This document shows positions 22,780-30,450 of a DNA stretch of 35,558 nt, in pieces; within the stretch, counting starts at the first letter, position 1, and each line of letters opens with the position of its first letter. Position numbers and translations under genes: made by a program. The stretch covers positions 1-35,558 of the IMG/VR virus record IMGVR_UViG_3300020200_000081. One strand, written 5' to 3'. The notes beneath the pieces are model-generated. The model saw only the letters and a program-made list of their open reading frames with translations. It made no database searches and was not told where the DNA came from. Source of the stretch: a virus.

Positions 22780-23387
22780 TCTTTATTTTTTAGATATTTA
22801 TCAATCATGTCGTTTAGTGAACGGTTATCCATAAGACCCGTTGTAGAACCTGTTGACTCGTCACCACCAGATATTACATCATCTTGAGTAGATATTTCAT
22901 TCAGTCCAAAATCTTTACGCATATCTTTATAGAATTTCTCAAGCTCAGTTCTTTGAGATTGAGAAAATTTAGTGTTTTCTCTTATCTGTGAAATAGATTG
23001 ATTAATAACTTCATGCATTCTAGCTGAGTTATCACCATTGTCTACTTGTTTTAGTTGAGTTAAGAAGTTTCTTCTAGCCATGCGTTGTAAAAAAAGAGCT
23101 TCTGCGTAGATATTAGCATCTTCTTTTAGTTTATTGATAACATAGGGGTGTTTTCTGATTGATGGATTATCACCTAGGTATAGGTCTACTAAGCTCTCTA
23201 AAATCTCTATAGACTGCTCACTAGTTTCATCAATATCTTTATCATAATCATAGATCTGTATAGTTCCAAGATCCGGTAAATCTTCTCTTTTAGCTAAATA
23301 TTTACCTACTTCAATCTCTTTACTCTCATTTTGTAGGCGTGCAAACTCCTCTTGAAGTTGGGACATTTTTTGCTCTTTTTTATCCAT
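22776..23387 (-). CDS. Helical protein, possible small terminase subunit
   Basis: 203 residues, all helical and charged: a coiled-coil start (KMSQLQEEFARLQNESKEIE), then EILESLVDLYLGDNPSIRKH, KEDANIYAEALFLQRMARRN and ELEKFYKDMRKDFGLNEIST, ending in a Ser/Gly/Asp-rich tail. The length, helical nature and position directly divergent from the large terminase are compatible with a gp16-like small subunit, but I see no clear helix-turn-helix. Its opposite orientation to terL is unusual. Alternative: scaffold or other DNA-packaging accessory. Confidence 0.5.
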   Translation of the reverse strand: MDKKEQKMSQLQEEFARLQNESKEIEVGKYLAKREDLPDLGTIQIYDYDKDIDETSEQSIEILESLVDLYLGDNPSIRKHPYVINKLKEDANIYAEALFLQRMARRNFLTQLKQVDNGDNSARMHEVINQSISQIRENTKFSQSQRTELEKFYKDMRKDFGLNEISTQDDVISGGDESTGSTTGLMDNRSLNDMIDKYLKNKE

Positions 23388-23407
23388 TTACTTAAAAAAC
23401 CGTTTTT

Positions 23408-23424
23408 CTATATATATTATTAAA
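23408..23424. promoter_or_regulatory. Divergent promoter region before terminase
   Basis: CTATATATATTATTAA lies between starts at 23387 (minus) and 23440 (plus). The core is nearly palindromic and could serve both directions. Confidence 0.45.
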
Positions 23425-23439
23425 AACATACTGGTTCAT

Positions 23440-25584
23440 ATGCCTGCACAAAAAAAAGAAGAAGTCGTAAGACAGATAGTATTCACAACCAAGATGGTTG
23501 AGAATGTTACTAAAAGTATCAACGATGGTGTTGTAGTTAAAAGATTTCAAAATCCATGGTTTCAAAATGAAATCGGTGTAAGAAGAAGTGGGATTGTGTT
23601 CAACAGAACAGAAGAAGAAGTTCAAGAATACATAAAATGTAAGCTTGATATTAAATATTTCGCCCAAAAATATTGTAAAATAAAAACCGAAGATGGAACG
23701 ATTACTCACATCCAACTTCGTGATTATCAAAAAGAAATCTTGGATTTATTTTCTAAAAATAGATTTTCTATATTGTGTTCAAGTAGACAGGTAGGAAAAA
23801 CTGTCAATACCGCAATCACAATATTACACTTTTTACTATTCAATAACGATAAAAACGCGATGATCGTAGCAAACGTCGCGGCTACTACTATTGAAATTGT
23901 AGATAAGATCAAATCTATTTATGTTCTACTACCTTTCTTTTTGAAGGCTGGTATAAAAAACTGGAATCAACGAAGTATAGTTTTTGATAATGGATGTAGA
24001 ATAAAAACCGCAGCTAGATCTAAAACACCAGCTATTGGTTTTACGATTGACCTTCTTTATATGGATGAGTTCGCACATATACCTTCAAATATCATCGAGC
24101 CATACTATACGGCTGCTTACCCAACAGTATCTGCTATACAGAACTCAAAAATTATTATTACCTCAACACCAAACGGTATGAATCTTTTCTATAAACTCTT
24201 AACTGCAGCCGAAAGACCAGAGGGTGATCCTCTTAAAAACAACTACAAAGCTATGCGAGTTTATTGGTATCAAGTTCCGGGTAGATTTGTAACTTATTAC
24301 CGATTGAATCCATTTAAGATGAGAGATCTAGGTCTCACTAAAGAGATGGTATTCGAGCTTGCTGAAGAAGAGTTTAAAGATTCTACAAAAGTTTTACTTA
24401 AATACAATCCAGATTTTGATAAAGATGTTGTTCATGTGTACAATAATGATATTATAACCGAAGAGGTATCTAAGGGGTTTAGATTTTTAACACCTGGTGG
24501 AAAGGAAATTCATATCTCCCAAATAAGTGAAGTTTCAACATGGAAAGAAGAAGCCATTAAAGATATCGGCGGAGAAGATGCCTTCAATCAAGAGTTTGGA
24601 TTAAGATTTATTAACTCATCAAGATCGCTGCTTTCAGAGAGTATTATAGAGGGTCTCATTAAGGGTAAGAAAAATTACGAGTGGCAAGAGATTGATAAGA
24701 TGGAGACCTTTCTCAATTTTTCTTATCAAGATCTTAAATGGATAGATGATCCTGATGTTTTTTCTCAAGAAAGAAGAAAGTTAGTTAAAGGTATAATCTC
24801 GATTGATATTTCAGAAGGTTTAGGTCAAGATTATTCAGTCATGAATATATTTAAGATTTCACCTAAATCTATGGACACCGTGGAAGCTTTCAGCACAGAT
24901 TATAAAAACCTTTCTGATTTCTTTTGCTTAGAACAAATCGGGTTATTTAGAAGTAATGTTATATCGGTCAAACAACTAGCTGAACTTTTTTATGTTCTAG
25001 CATTTGAGTTTTTCGATCCTGATAATTTTAAGGTAGTTTTAGAAATTAATACCTACGGAAATGAGTTTTTAGCACACTTGCCCCATGTGTTTGACGGTAA
25101 TAATAACTATGGTAGTAATATATTCTTTCGATATAAACATAAATCTGATGCAGTAGAAGAAAAAGTCGGACTAAAATTAGGTGACAATAAAAATCTTCTA
25201 GTTAAAGATTATCAAGATAATATGAACAAGAAAAATATTATCATCAACAACGAAGATAATATACGAGAGATAACTACTTTTGTTAAACACACGACTGCTT
25301 TTGGAAACACACGTTATGCGGCTGATATTGGAAATGATGATATTGTTATGACCGTTGTAAACTCTTCATCTGTTTTTCAAAAACATCCCTATAGAGAAAT
25401 TGTCGAGGATGCCGCACCTACCATCGCGGGAACTGAGCTCTATAAACATTTTCAATCTATTTTAGGTAATCAAGTTGATGAAAACTCAATCAACTACTCT
25501 TCAATTATTAAAGAGCAGAGGCATAGAAAGGATAGACTAAAAAAGATTCTAGGTTACGAAAAAAGTCCTTGGGCTAGAGATTAA
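23440..25584 (+). CDS. Terminase large subunit (gp17-like)
   Basis: 714 residues. The ATPase half has Walker A SSRQVGKT (114-121), Walker B LLYMDE (205-210, catalytic Glu210) and coupling motif TSTPNG (241-246). The RNase H-like nuclease half has GIISIDISEGLGQDYS (Asp456), VVLEINTYG (Glu535) and ADIGNDDIVM (Asp633/634). All catalytic residues needed for DNA translocation and headful cutting are present. T4 gp17 is 610 residues; the extra length lies partly around 310-380 between the two halves. The start is chosen at ATG 23440, 16 bases after the divergent TATATA element. The stop overlaps the stop of the convergent clpS gene in a shared TTAA. Confidence 0.95.
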   Translation: MPAQKKEEVVRQIVFTTKMVENVTKSINDGVVVKRFQNPWFQNEIGVRRSGIVFNRTEEEVQEYIKCKLDIKYFAQKYCKIKTEDGTITHIQLRDYQKEILDLFSKNRFSILCSSRQVGKTVNTAITILHFLLFNNDKNAMIVANVAATTIEIVDKIKSIYVLLPFFLKAGIKNWNQRSIVFDNGCRIKTAARSKTPAIGFTIDLLYMDEFAHIPSNIIEPYYTAAYPTVSAIQNSKIIITSTPNGMNLFYKLLTAAERPEGDPLKNNYKAMRVYWYQVPGRFVTYYRLNPFKMRDLGLTKEMVFELAEEEFKDSTKVLLKYNPDFDKDVVHVYNNDIITEEVSKGFRFLTPGGKEIHISQISEVSTWKEEAIKDIGGEDAFNQEFGLRFINSSRSLLSESIIEGLIKGKKNYEWQEIDKMETFLNFSYQDLKWIDDPDVFSQERRKLVKGIISIDISEGLGQDYSVMNIFKISPKSMDTVEAFSTDYKNLSDFFCLEQIGLFRSNVISVKQLAELFYVLAFEFFDPDNFKVVLEINTYGNEFLAHLPHVFDGNNNYGSNIFFRYKHKSDAVEEKVGLKLGDNKNLLVKDYQDNMNKKNIIINNEDNIREITTFVKHTTAFGNTRYAADIGNDDIVMTVVNSSSVFQKHPYREIVEDAAPTIAGTELYKHFQSILGNQVDENSINYSSIIKEQRHRKDRLKKILGYEKSPWARD

Positions 25585-25865
25585 ACTACTTCAATAGTAA
25601 CGGATAAACCATTAAGTTTTAGAGCTTCGTAAGGCTTTTCAACTTCTGATTTTGTGCCTCTCTTTACATCACAAATACCTCTGAAATGAACAATGTGTGC
25701 GCACTGATTGGCTTGATCGAAATCATGATCACAAAACTCAATTAGGCAATTGATTACATGTTGAAAGCTATTATGATCGTCGTTGTGTAGATAAAGAACA
25801 TACCCAGAAGAATAAATCTGGTCTAATTTTTCTTCGGTTTTATCTTTGGTGATTGTTTTGGACAT
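25581..25865 (-). CDS. clpS: ClpS-like N-degron adaptor
   Basis: 94 residues from ATG 25865; an upstream in-frame start at 25928 overlaps the divergent gene and promoter and is rejected. The core VLYLHNDDHNSF aligns with the ClpS VNDD motif (Asn28, Asp29, Asp30 for binding the alpha-amino group; Phe34 at the hydrophobic gate position). QCAHIVHFRGICDVKRG supplies His60, equivalent to the conserved pocket His. The end GLSVTIEVV matches the last strand. ClpS hands proteins with destabilising N-terminal residues to ClpAP or ClpCP. Length is normal for the family. Inference: the phage redirects host Clp proteolysis. The gene shares its stop region with terL and has a leader of about 50 bases with a TATATATA element. 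Confidence 0.85.
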   Translation of the reverse strand: MSKTITKDKTEEKLDQIYSSGYVLYLHNDDHNSFQHVINCLIEFCDHDFDQANQCAHIVHFRGICDVKRGTKSEVEKPYEALKLNGLSVTIEVV

Positions 25866-25900
25866 AGTAGTTATTTTTTTGTGTAAAGATAAGGAATTTT

Positions 25901-25914
25901 TTTTATATATAAAA
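25901..25914. promoter_or_regulatory. Divergent promoter region, clpS / spanin-like pair
   Basis: TTTTATATATAAAA is palindromic and lies directly before ATG 25917 (plus) and 36 bases before ATG 25865 (minus). Confidence 0.4.
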
Positions 25915-25916
25915 TC

Positions 25917-26354
25917 ATGACAGATCAAAATATTTCATCAAAAGATACAACTTGGAAGATACATGTTATCTACCTGTTTGTTGTAGTATGTCTAGGTGGT
26001 TGGATAGTCTATACACACCTAAAACCAAAAGAAACAAATCCCGAAAACGTTAAACTTCTCGAAGAGATTGCAAAAATAGGAGCTGTAAGAGATTCTCTTC
26101 TCGAGGAAAGGACCGGTCTAAGGACTAGAATTTCAGATATAGAATCAGAAATTGAGAAAAAAGAACTTGAAATCAAATTAGTTAAGCAGAAAGTTGCTAA
26201 TCTAGAGAGCAAAGTAACTACCGCTAATAATGAACTAAAAAAGTCGGATCAAAGAGTATCTGAAGTAAAATCACAAATAGAAAATTTAGAAAAAAATATA
26301 CCTCTCAAAGAAGGAGACGATCTTCTTAACTCATTAAAAAATAAATACAAATGA
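25917..26354 (+). CDS. N-anchored coiled-coil membrane protein (inner-spanin-like)
   Basis: 145 residues. One transmembrane segment near the N-terminus (HVIYLFVVVCLGGWIVYTHL) follows a short hydrophilic start, so the body is periplasmic. Residues about 42-125 form a strong coiled coil (IEKKELEIKLVKQKVANLES). This is the topology of Rz-type inner-membrane spanins, which fuse inner and outer membranes at lysis. The next gene overlaps by 4 bases (ATGA) and also encodes an envelope coiled-coil protein, as spanin pairs do. Not adjacent to the endolysin, so the assignment stays tentative. Confidence 0.5.
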   Translation: MTDQNISSKDTTWKIHVIYLFVVVCLGGWIVYTHLKPKETNPENVKLLEEIAKIGAVRDSLLEERTGLRTRISDIESEIEKKELEIKLVKQKVANLESKVTTANNELKKSDQRVSEVKSQIENLEKNIPLKEGDDLLNSLKNKYK

Positions 26355-26848
26355 AAAAAATATTATTATCCGCACTTGTAAGTTTTTTATTCTTTTCTAC
26401 TTCAGTAGCGCAGACCACAGAAGAAACTTTCCCACAACTCTACAAACAAGGTGGAAGTGTTGTTGGTATTGTCTTTTCTGTTAAACAAGCTCAACAGATA
26501 GATAGAGATAGAGAACTATTAGAACTACTAAAAACACTAACCTCAGAGCTAGAAACCAACAAAGTAGCTAGTCTAGAAGTTATAAATGTTCAAAAACAAA
26601 CTATTGAAGCAAAAGATGATCAAATAAAACTTCTCGAAGGTGAAATACTTGATTATAAGATTAATATCAAAACAAGAGATTCTTTAGAAATCAATCTGGA
26701 GAGTGATGTAAAACTTTGTGATGAACAATCAAAGAAAAAAGATCAGATTATCTCAAATAAAAATGATGAGATAAAAAAATTAAAAGGTCATCGTTTACTG
26801 CTCGGATCTACAACTTTGTTATTCCTAGTAGTATCGATAATTTTCTAA
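26351..26848 (+). CDS. Exported coiled-coil protein with C-terminal TM segment
   Basis: 165 residues. MKKILLSALVSFLFFSTSVAQ is a signal peptide (no lipobox). A coiled coil spans about 50-140 (VINVQKQTIEAKDDQIKLLE ... KDQIISNKNDEIKKLK). The last 20 residues (LLLGSTTLLFLVVSIIF) are a transmembrane segment. Signal at one end and membrane anchor at the other is the layout of a unimolecular or unusual spanin, or of a periplasmic stator-like partner. Translation is coupled to the upstream N-anchored coiled-coil gene. Confidence 0.55.
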   Translation: MKKILLSALVSFLFFSTSVAQTTEETFPQLYKQGGSVVGIVFSVKQAQQIDRDRELLELLKTLTSELETNKVASLEVINVQKQTIEAKDDQIKLLEGEILDYKINIKTRDSLEINLESDVKLCDEQSKKKDQIISNKNDEIKKLKGHRLLLGSTTLLFLVVSIIF

Positions 26849-26861
26849 AAAAGTGATTTTT

Positions 26862-26880
26862 TAAAAATAATATATAAACA
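26862..26880 (+). promoter_or_regulatory. Promoter-like element before the Gln/Gly-repeat gene
   Basis: TTTTTTAAAAATAATATATAAACAAAA with AATATATAAAC core lies about 20 bases before ATG 26899. It is nearly identical to the element before the prohead protease (AATAATATATAAAC). Confidence 0.5.
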
Positions 26881-26898
26881 AAAAAAAACGAACAATTT

Positions 26899-27507
26899 AT
26901 GAAAAGTTATGTAGCTAGATTTAATTCTTATCAAAAACAAAAAAGAAGAGAAGATATCATCAATGAGTCAGTTCTTCAAGTAAATGATATTTATAAGGTA
27001 AGAACTATGGTTGATATTCCACAAAGTCTCATCAACGCATATGTTAAAAAAGTTAAGGATGTCACTGGTAATAATCTTAGACAGTTTTTCGGTGATGTAG
27101 ATATCGCTGAAGAAATAATCAAGCATATAAATCTTAATTATTTGGATGCTGATAAAATTCCAGCGAATGCTTTAATGGGTGGTCCATCACAGACACAGCG
27201 TCAGGCTCAGGGACAAGGTCAAGGACAAGCTCAACCACAAGGACAAGCTCAACCACAAGATCAGGATCAACCACAGGGACAGGCTCAAGGTCAAGAACAG
27301 GCTCAAGGTCAAGGACAGGATCAAGGTCAAGGACAGGATCAAGGTCAAGGACAGGCTCAAGGTCAAGGACAGGCTCAAGGCCAAGTTCAAACACAAGTTC
27401 AAGGACAAGGTGAGCCTGAAGATGAAGATTTTGAAGATTTAGAAGATGAAGAACCAACTGGTGAAGAAAAAAGAGAAAGAGAAGAAGATACCGAGGAACT
27501 TCCATAA
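26899..27507 (+). CDS. Protein with Gln/Gly/Ala repeat tract and acidic tail
   Basis: 202 residues. The N-terminal about 90 residues are a folded, helical, basic region (MKSYVARFNSYQKQKRREDI ... LRQFFGDVDIAEEIIKHINL). Residues about 100-172 are almost only Gln, Gly, Ala, Asp and Pro in a GQxQ pattern. The C-terminus is strongly acidic (PEDEDFEDLEDEEP then mixed Glu/Arg). No membrane segment. I do not recognise the family. It has its own promoter-like site and a strong terminator, so it is probably made in quantity; a virion or scaffold role is possible but unproven. Confidence 0.65.
   Translation: MKSYVARFNSYQKQKRREDIINESVLQVNDIYKVRTMVDIPQSLINAYVKKVKDVTGNNLRQFFGDVDIAEEIIKHINLNYLDADKIPANALMGGPSQTQRQAQGQGQGQAQPQGQAQPQDQDQPQGQAQGQEQAQGQGQDQGQGQDQGQGQAQGQGQAQGQVQTQVQGQGEPEDEDFEDLEDEEPTGEEKREREEDTEELP
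27190..27411 (+). repeat. Gln/Gly coding minisatellite
   Basis: Repeats of CAAGGTCAAGGACAGGAT/GCT type (18-base units with 6-base sub-periodicity) encode GQGQDQ/GQGQAQ. Several adjacent units are identical, suggesting recent slippage. Confidence 0.85.
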
Positions 27508-27530
27508 AGAAAAAAAAAATAGAAAAATCA

Positions 27531-27558
27531 CCTCACTTTTTTTAAGTGGGGTTTTTTT
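27531..27558 (+). terminator. Intrinsic terminator after the Gln/Gly-repeat gene
   Basis: CCTCACTT pairs with AAGTGGGG (one G-T) around a T-rich loop, followed by seven T. Confidence 0.75.
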
Positions 27559-27573
27559 CTGCCCTAAATATTT

Positions 27574-27585
27574 CAATATATAGAA
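27574..27585 (+). promoter_or_regulatory. Promoter-like element before the isochorismatase-like gene
   Basis: TTTCAATATATAGAAAT lies directly before the start at 27588, with an unusually short leader. Confidence 0.4.
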
Positions 27586-27587
27586 AT

Positions 27588-28199
27588 ATGATGATAAAAA
27601 CCTTTGAGAAGTTTAGACACCAAGACATACTCATAATTGTAGATGTTCAAAAAAGTTTTCGTAAATTTTTTACAGAGATGTATATAAACGAGTTGAAGAA
27701 ATATTGCAAAGAATTCGATAAGGTCTATTACATTTTTGATAATCATGTTGATGGAAAGAATGTAGATCAAGATTATCTCTACGATCGAAATGCTCAAGTC
27801 GAAGGTCATCCTGATCTGTATGAATTTCCAAATATGGAGGATATGATTGAAAAAAGATACAACTATGATGTTGATGTCGAATTTTTTAAGGAAATTTTAA
27901 CACATAAAACCTATCAACAAATTAAAAAATTAGAATCAAGAAAAAAATTAAGACGAGGTGATTATTTTAGAACAAAAGAAAACACAATTTTAGTCTATAT
28001 CGGAAATAATCATAAGTGGTTTCATTGCCCAAAGAAACTCTACGAAGTTTTGATAGAAAACACACAGAACACGATTACCATAGTGGGTGGAAGTGATAAA
28101 GAATGTCTAGAAGATGTTTTTATTACCGCCTCTGCGCTAGGTGTCGAGATGAAAAGAAATTGGAAGTATATCTACTCGGGATCTCACTGTCCTTTATAA
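27588..28199 (+). CDS. Isochorismatase-like cysteine hydrolase
   Basis: 203 residues from ATG 27588; an earlier GTG at 27546 lies within the terminator stem and is rejected. DILIIVDVQKSFRKFF has the family's catalytic Asp in the VDVQ strand. YYIFDNHVDGKN follows as the next strand. Near the end, IVGGSDKECLEDVFITASAL carries the expected nucleophile Cys before a helix, as in nicotinamidase and isochorismatase (x-x-x-C-V/L-x-x-T/V). The middle is less typical. Possible substrates include nicotinamide, so a role in NAD metabolism or in counter-defence against NAD depletion is conceivable but not shown. The downstream gp25-like gene follows after 13 bases. Confidence 0.55.
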   Translation: MMIKTFEKFRHQDILIIVDVQKSFRKFFTEMYINELKKYCKEFDKVYYIFDNHVDGKNVDQDYLYDRNAQVEGHPDLYEFPNMEDMIEKRYNYDVDVEFFKEILTHKTYQQIKKLESRKKLRRGDYFRTKENTILVYIGNNHKWFHCPKKLYEVLIENTQNTITIVGGSDKECLEDVFITASALGVEMKRNWKYIYSGSHCPL

Positions 28200-28212
28200 A
28201 TAAATCTTATAG

Positions 28213-28602
28213 ATGAGAAATATACTTGATTTTTATATACTTTTTCCGGGTCATCCACGATACGAGAATGCTAATTTAATAGAGGATGATCTTATAAGAA
28301 TTATTATTCAAAAATACGAGATGATCATTTTTACAATTAAGGGTGATGTACTCGGAGATCCTGATTTCGGAGCTTCTCTAGAGCAACTACTTCATCAAAC
28401 ATTAGTGTCGGGAGAAGCAGTTGAAGAAGATATAAGATCACAAATACAAACCTACATTCCTGAAATTGCAGATAAAAACTATTCGCTCAGAGTTCGATTT
28501 TTAGAAGATCCCGAAGATTTTAGAGAGATGATGTTTATTTATTTTCAAATAGCCGATTTTGAAGTATATTCAATCTTTGGAGAAAGATCTATGCAAAGCT
28601 AA
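28213..28602 (+). CDS. Baseplate wedge protein, gp25-like
   Basis: 129 residues. The family hallmark GDPDFGASLEQLLHQTL is at about 53-69, followed by the helix EAVEEDIRSQIQTYIPEI and beta strands LRVRFLEDPEDFREMMFIYF. gp25 nucleates sheath assembly at the baseplate in contractile tails, and also exists in type VI secretion systems. T4 gp25 is 132 residues, so the length fits. The stop overlaps the convergent clamp-loader gene by 14 bases. Confidence 0.8.
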   Translation: MRNILDFYILFPGHPRYENANLIEDDLIRIIIQKYEMIIFTIKGDVLGDPDFGASLEQLLHQTLVSGEAVEEDIRSQIQTYIPEIADKNYSLRVRFLEDPEDFREMMFIYFQIADFEVYSIFGERSMQS

Positions 28603-29572
28603 CTTCACGCATACGACCTATATAGGCAACCGCTACGACAAGTGGATCTGATGATGTTGGTAGAAGTCTCTGAGATTCACTTAATATCCAGTTGTATTTA
28701 AATAATTTTTCTGAATCTAGTTTTTTGTTGTCCAAATGCCAAAGGATAAAACCTTGGCCCCAAAGATCTAAAAACTCCACAACTCTATCAGCTCCAAATT
28801 TATCTGAAATGAAAAAGTAAATCTTCTCATAATCCATAGACCTATCATAAATAAGATTGTAACATTCTAGAAGAACTTCATTTGATAGATTTTGCGAACT
28901 CCAAGTTGGTTGGCCTGATTTTTTAAAGTATTCCAACTCTACAAGTATTGAACGAAAATCGGGAAACTTTCTTTTAATAAGCGAAATTAAATCATCTTTG
29001 GTCATCGTTAAACCTTCAGAAGGTAAGATGTGATCTGATATCTTCTTGAACATATCAATTTTAAGAGCTCTTTCTTCTTGAATATTTTGACACTCTAAAT
29101 CAATTTGAATAAAACGACTACGAATACCTTCAGATATTTTACTCAAATGGTTAGTTGATAGTATAAAACGAACATTTTTTGTTGAATAGTCTTCGATGTA
29201 GGCCTTGAGCGCGTCTTGATATTGGATAGAAGTTCTATCGAACTCATCTAGAAAAACATATTTAATAGTATTTGCTGAGAAATCTTCCGCCTCGAAGTCA
29301 AGGAATACTTTTGAACAAAACTCATCAATTTTTCCTCGAAGAATATCGATAGAGGTATAGAAAGAAGAGTTTATCTCGATATGTGGTGAAGATTTTGAGT
29401 ATTTACCAATAAGTATTCTAGCTAGAGATGTTTTACCTATGCCGTAGTGACCATGAAGAATGATATTTTGAGTAAGACCTTGACTAAAATAATCTCTTAC
29501 TCTTTTTGGAAGTATAAGATCATCAAGAGTTTTAGGTCTCCATTTATCAGAAATAAGAAGTAGTTTATCCAT
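28589..29572 (-). CDS. Sliding clamp loader ATPase subunit (gp44-like)
   Basis: 327 residues. AAA+ ATPase with LLISDKWRPKTLDDLILPKR at the start, Walker A GHYGIGKTS (41-49), Walker B YVFLDEFDR (105-113), sensor 1 STN (139-141) and the arginine-finger motif IRSRF (150-154). The C-terminal collar domain is present (about 225-327). Length matches T4 gp44 (319). It loads the sliding clamp for DNA replication and, in T4, the clamp also activates late transcription. It faces opposite to its neighbours. A short palindrome, ACTGGGCCAGT (29573-29583), touches the start codon and might be a translational or transcriptional operator. Confidence 0.9.
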   Translation of the reverse strand: MDKLLLISDKWRPKTLDDLILPKRVRDYFSQGLTQNIILHGHYGIGKTSLARILIGKYSKSSPHIEINSSFYTSIDILRGKIDEFCSKVFLDFEAEDFSANTIKYVFLDEFDRTSIQYQDALKAYIEDYSTKNVRFILSTNHLSKISEGIRSRFIQIDLECQNIQEERALKIDMFKKISDHILPSEGLTMTKDDLISLIKRKFPDFRSILVELEYFKKSGQPTWSSQNLSNEVLLECYNLIYDRSMDYEKIYFFISDKFGADRVVEFLDLWGQGFILWHLDNKKLDSEKLFKYNWILSESQRLLPTSSDPLVVAVAYIGRMREVSFA

Positions 29573-29628
29573 ACTGGGCCAGTTATATGTAAAGATTTTT
29601 TGATTGTTTTCAAGAAAGATAGAAAAAC

Positions 29629-29640
29629 AAATATATAGAA
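29629..29640 (+). promoter_or_regulatory. Promoter-like element before the gp15-like gene
   Basis: AAATATATAGAATAAT lies directly before ATG 29645, with the same AATATATAGAA core as at 16969 and 27574. Confidence 0.45.
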
Positions 29641-29644
29641 TAAT

Positions 29645-30409
29645 ATGATAGGAAACAAATTTAATTTCGATGATGTGTATTTCAGAGATTTAACCGTTTG
29701 TCTTTTAGATTTACTTGAAGGTAAACTTAAATGGATAAATCGGTTTTCTGATGAGGATAGACAAGTTGAGGTACCTATGTATTATTCTCTTACCGGTGAT
29801 GAAAGATACCTACTTGATTCATTTTCCGATGATGTAGTATCTAACAATCGTCTTGTTGAGATAAACACCGATATTATACCTAGAGGTCATATCACATTAA
29901 AATCTTGGCAAATAAAATCTGATGAATTTGCAAATCCGAATGTTTGGCTTAAAACTATCGTTGAAAACGAAAGTGAAATCAAAACGATGCTATCAAAAGT
30001 AAGAGCTATACCTATTCAAGCAACGTATGATCTTTCAATCAAGGTTAAAAATGAAATTGATGTATTCAAATGCTCACAAGCTATTATGAATACTCTTTGG
30101 CTCTATCGGTATATGTATTTCGAGTATAACTATATGAACATCGATGCTGTAGTTATGGTTCCAGATACAGAACAAGTAACCATTTCAAGAGAGAAGAACT
30201 TAACTTCAGATAATACAATAAAAATTGATATTACTCTAGATGTTCATTCTTACTATCCAGCATTCATGGAAAATTTAGAAGATTATAACTCAGCTGTTCT
30301 ATCAAAATGGAGAGGAAATCTATATACCACAGTAAGTAAAACAAACAACTACCTGAAGATCAGGTTGTTGTTTGATACACTTAAAAATTCAAATCAAACA
30401 ACAACCTGA
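29645..30409 (+). CDS. Probable tail completion / sheath stabiliser protein, gp15-like
   Basis: 254 residues. The opening FNFDDVYFRDLTVCLLDLLE, then RQVEVPMYYSLTGDERYLLD, then IPRGHITLKSWQIKSDEF resembles the T4 gp15 family (VP-x-x-Y-x-x-x-x-R and P-R/x-x-x-x-x-L/E pattern). That protein caps the tail and joins it to the head. T4 gp15 is 272 residues. The neighbouring gp25-like gene supports a tail role. The last codons and the stop lie inside an inverted-repeat structure (30342-30410). Family assignment is from pattern memory, moderate confidence. Confidence 0.5.
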   Translation: MIGNKFNFDDVYFRDLTVCLLDLLEGKLKWINRFSDEDRQVEVPMYYSLTGDERYLLDSFSDDVVSNNRLVEINTDIIPRGHITLKSWQIKSDEFANPNVWLKTIVENESEIKTMLSKVRAIPIQATYDLSIKVKNEIDVFKCSQAIMNTLWLYRYMYFEYNYMNIDAVVMVPDTEQVTISREKNLTSDNTIKIDITLDVHSYYPAFMENLEDYNSAVLSKWRGNLYTTVSKTNNYLKIRLLFDTLKNSNQTTT

Positions 30410-30410
30410 T
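30342..30410. repeat. Three-arm inverted repeat at the 3' end of the gp15-like gene
   Basis: Arm A (CAAACAACTACCTGA, 30342-30356), arm B (30359-30376) and arm C (ATCAAACAACAACCTGAT, 30393-30410). B pairs perfectly with C over 18 bp with a 16-base loop, or with A over 14 of 15 bp with a 3-base loop. The two hairpins exclude each other. Arm C contains the stop codon. No U-tract follows, so it is not a standard terminator. Confidence 0.8.
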
Positions 30411-30450
30411 ACAAAAAATATAATTTAAAAAAGATAAAAAAACACACTTT

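Noticed and set aside
23392-23730. Minus-strand frame over the start of the terminase gene
   Set aside because: It crosses the divergent promoter and the well-supported terminase coding sequence.
27134-27505. Minus-strand and alternative plus-strand frames across the Gln/Gly repeat
   Set aside because: Low-complexity shadow frames of the repeat with no leader or promoter.
30360-30410. Standard intrinsic terminator
   Set aside because: The stem is strong but no U-tract follows, and an alternative pairing exists; kept as an unexplained structure instead.
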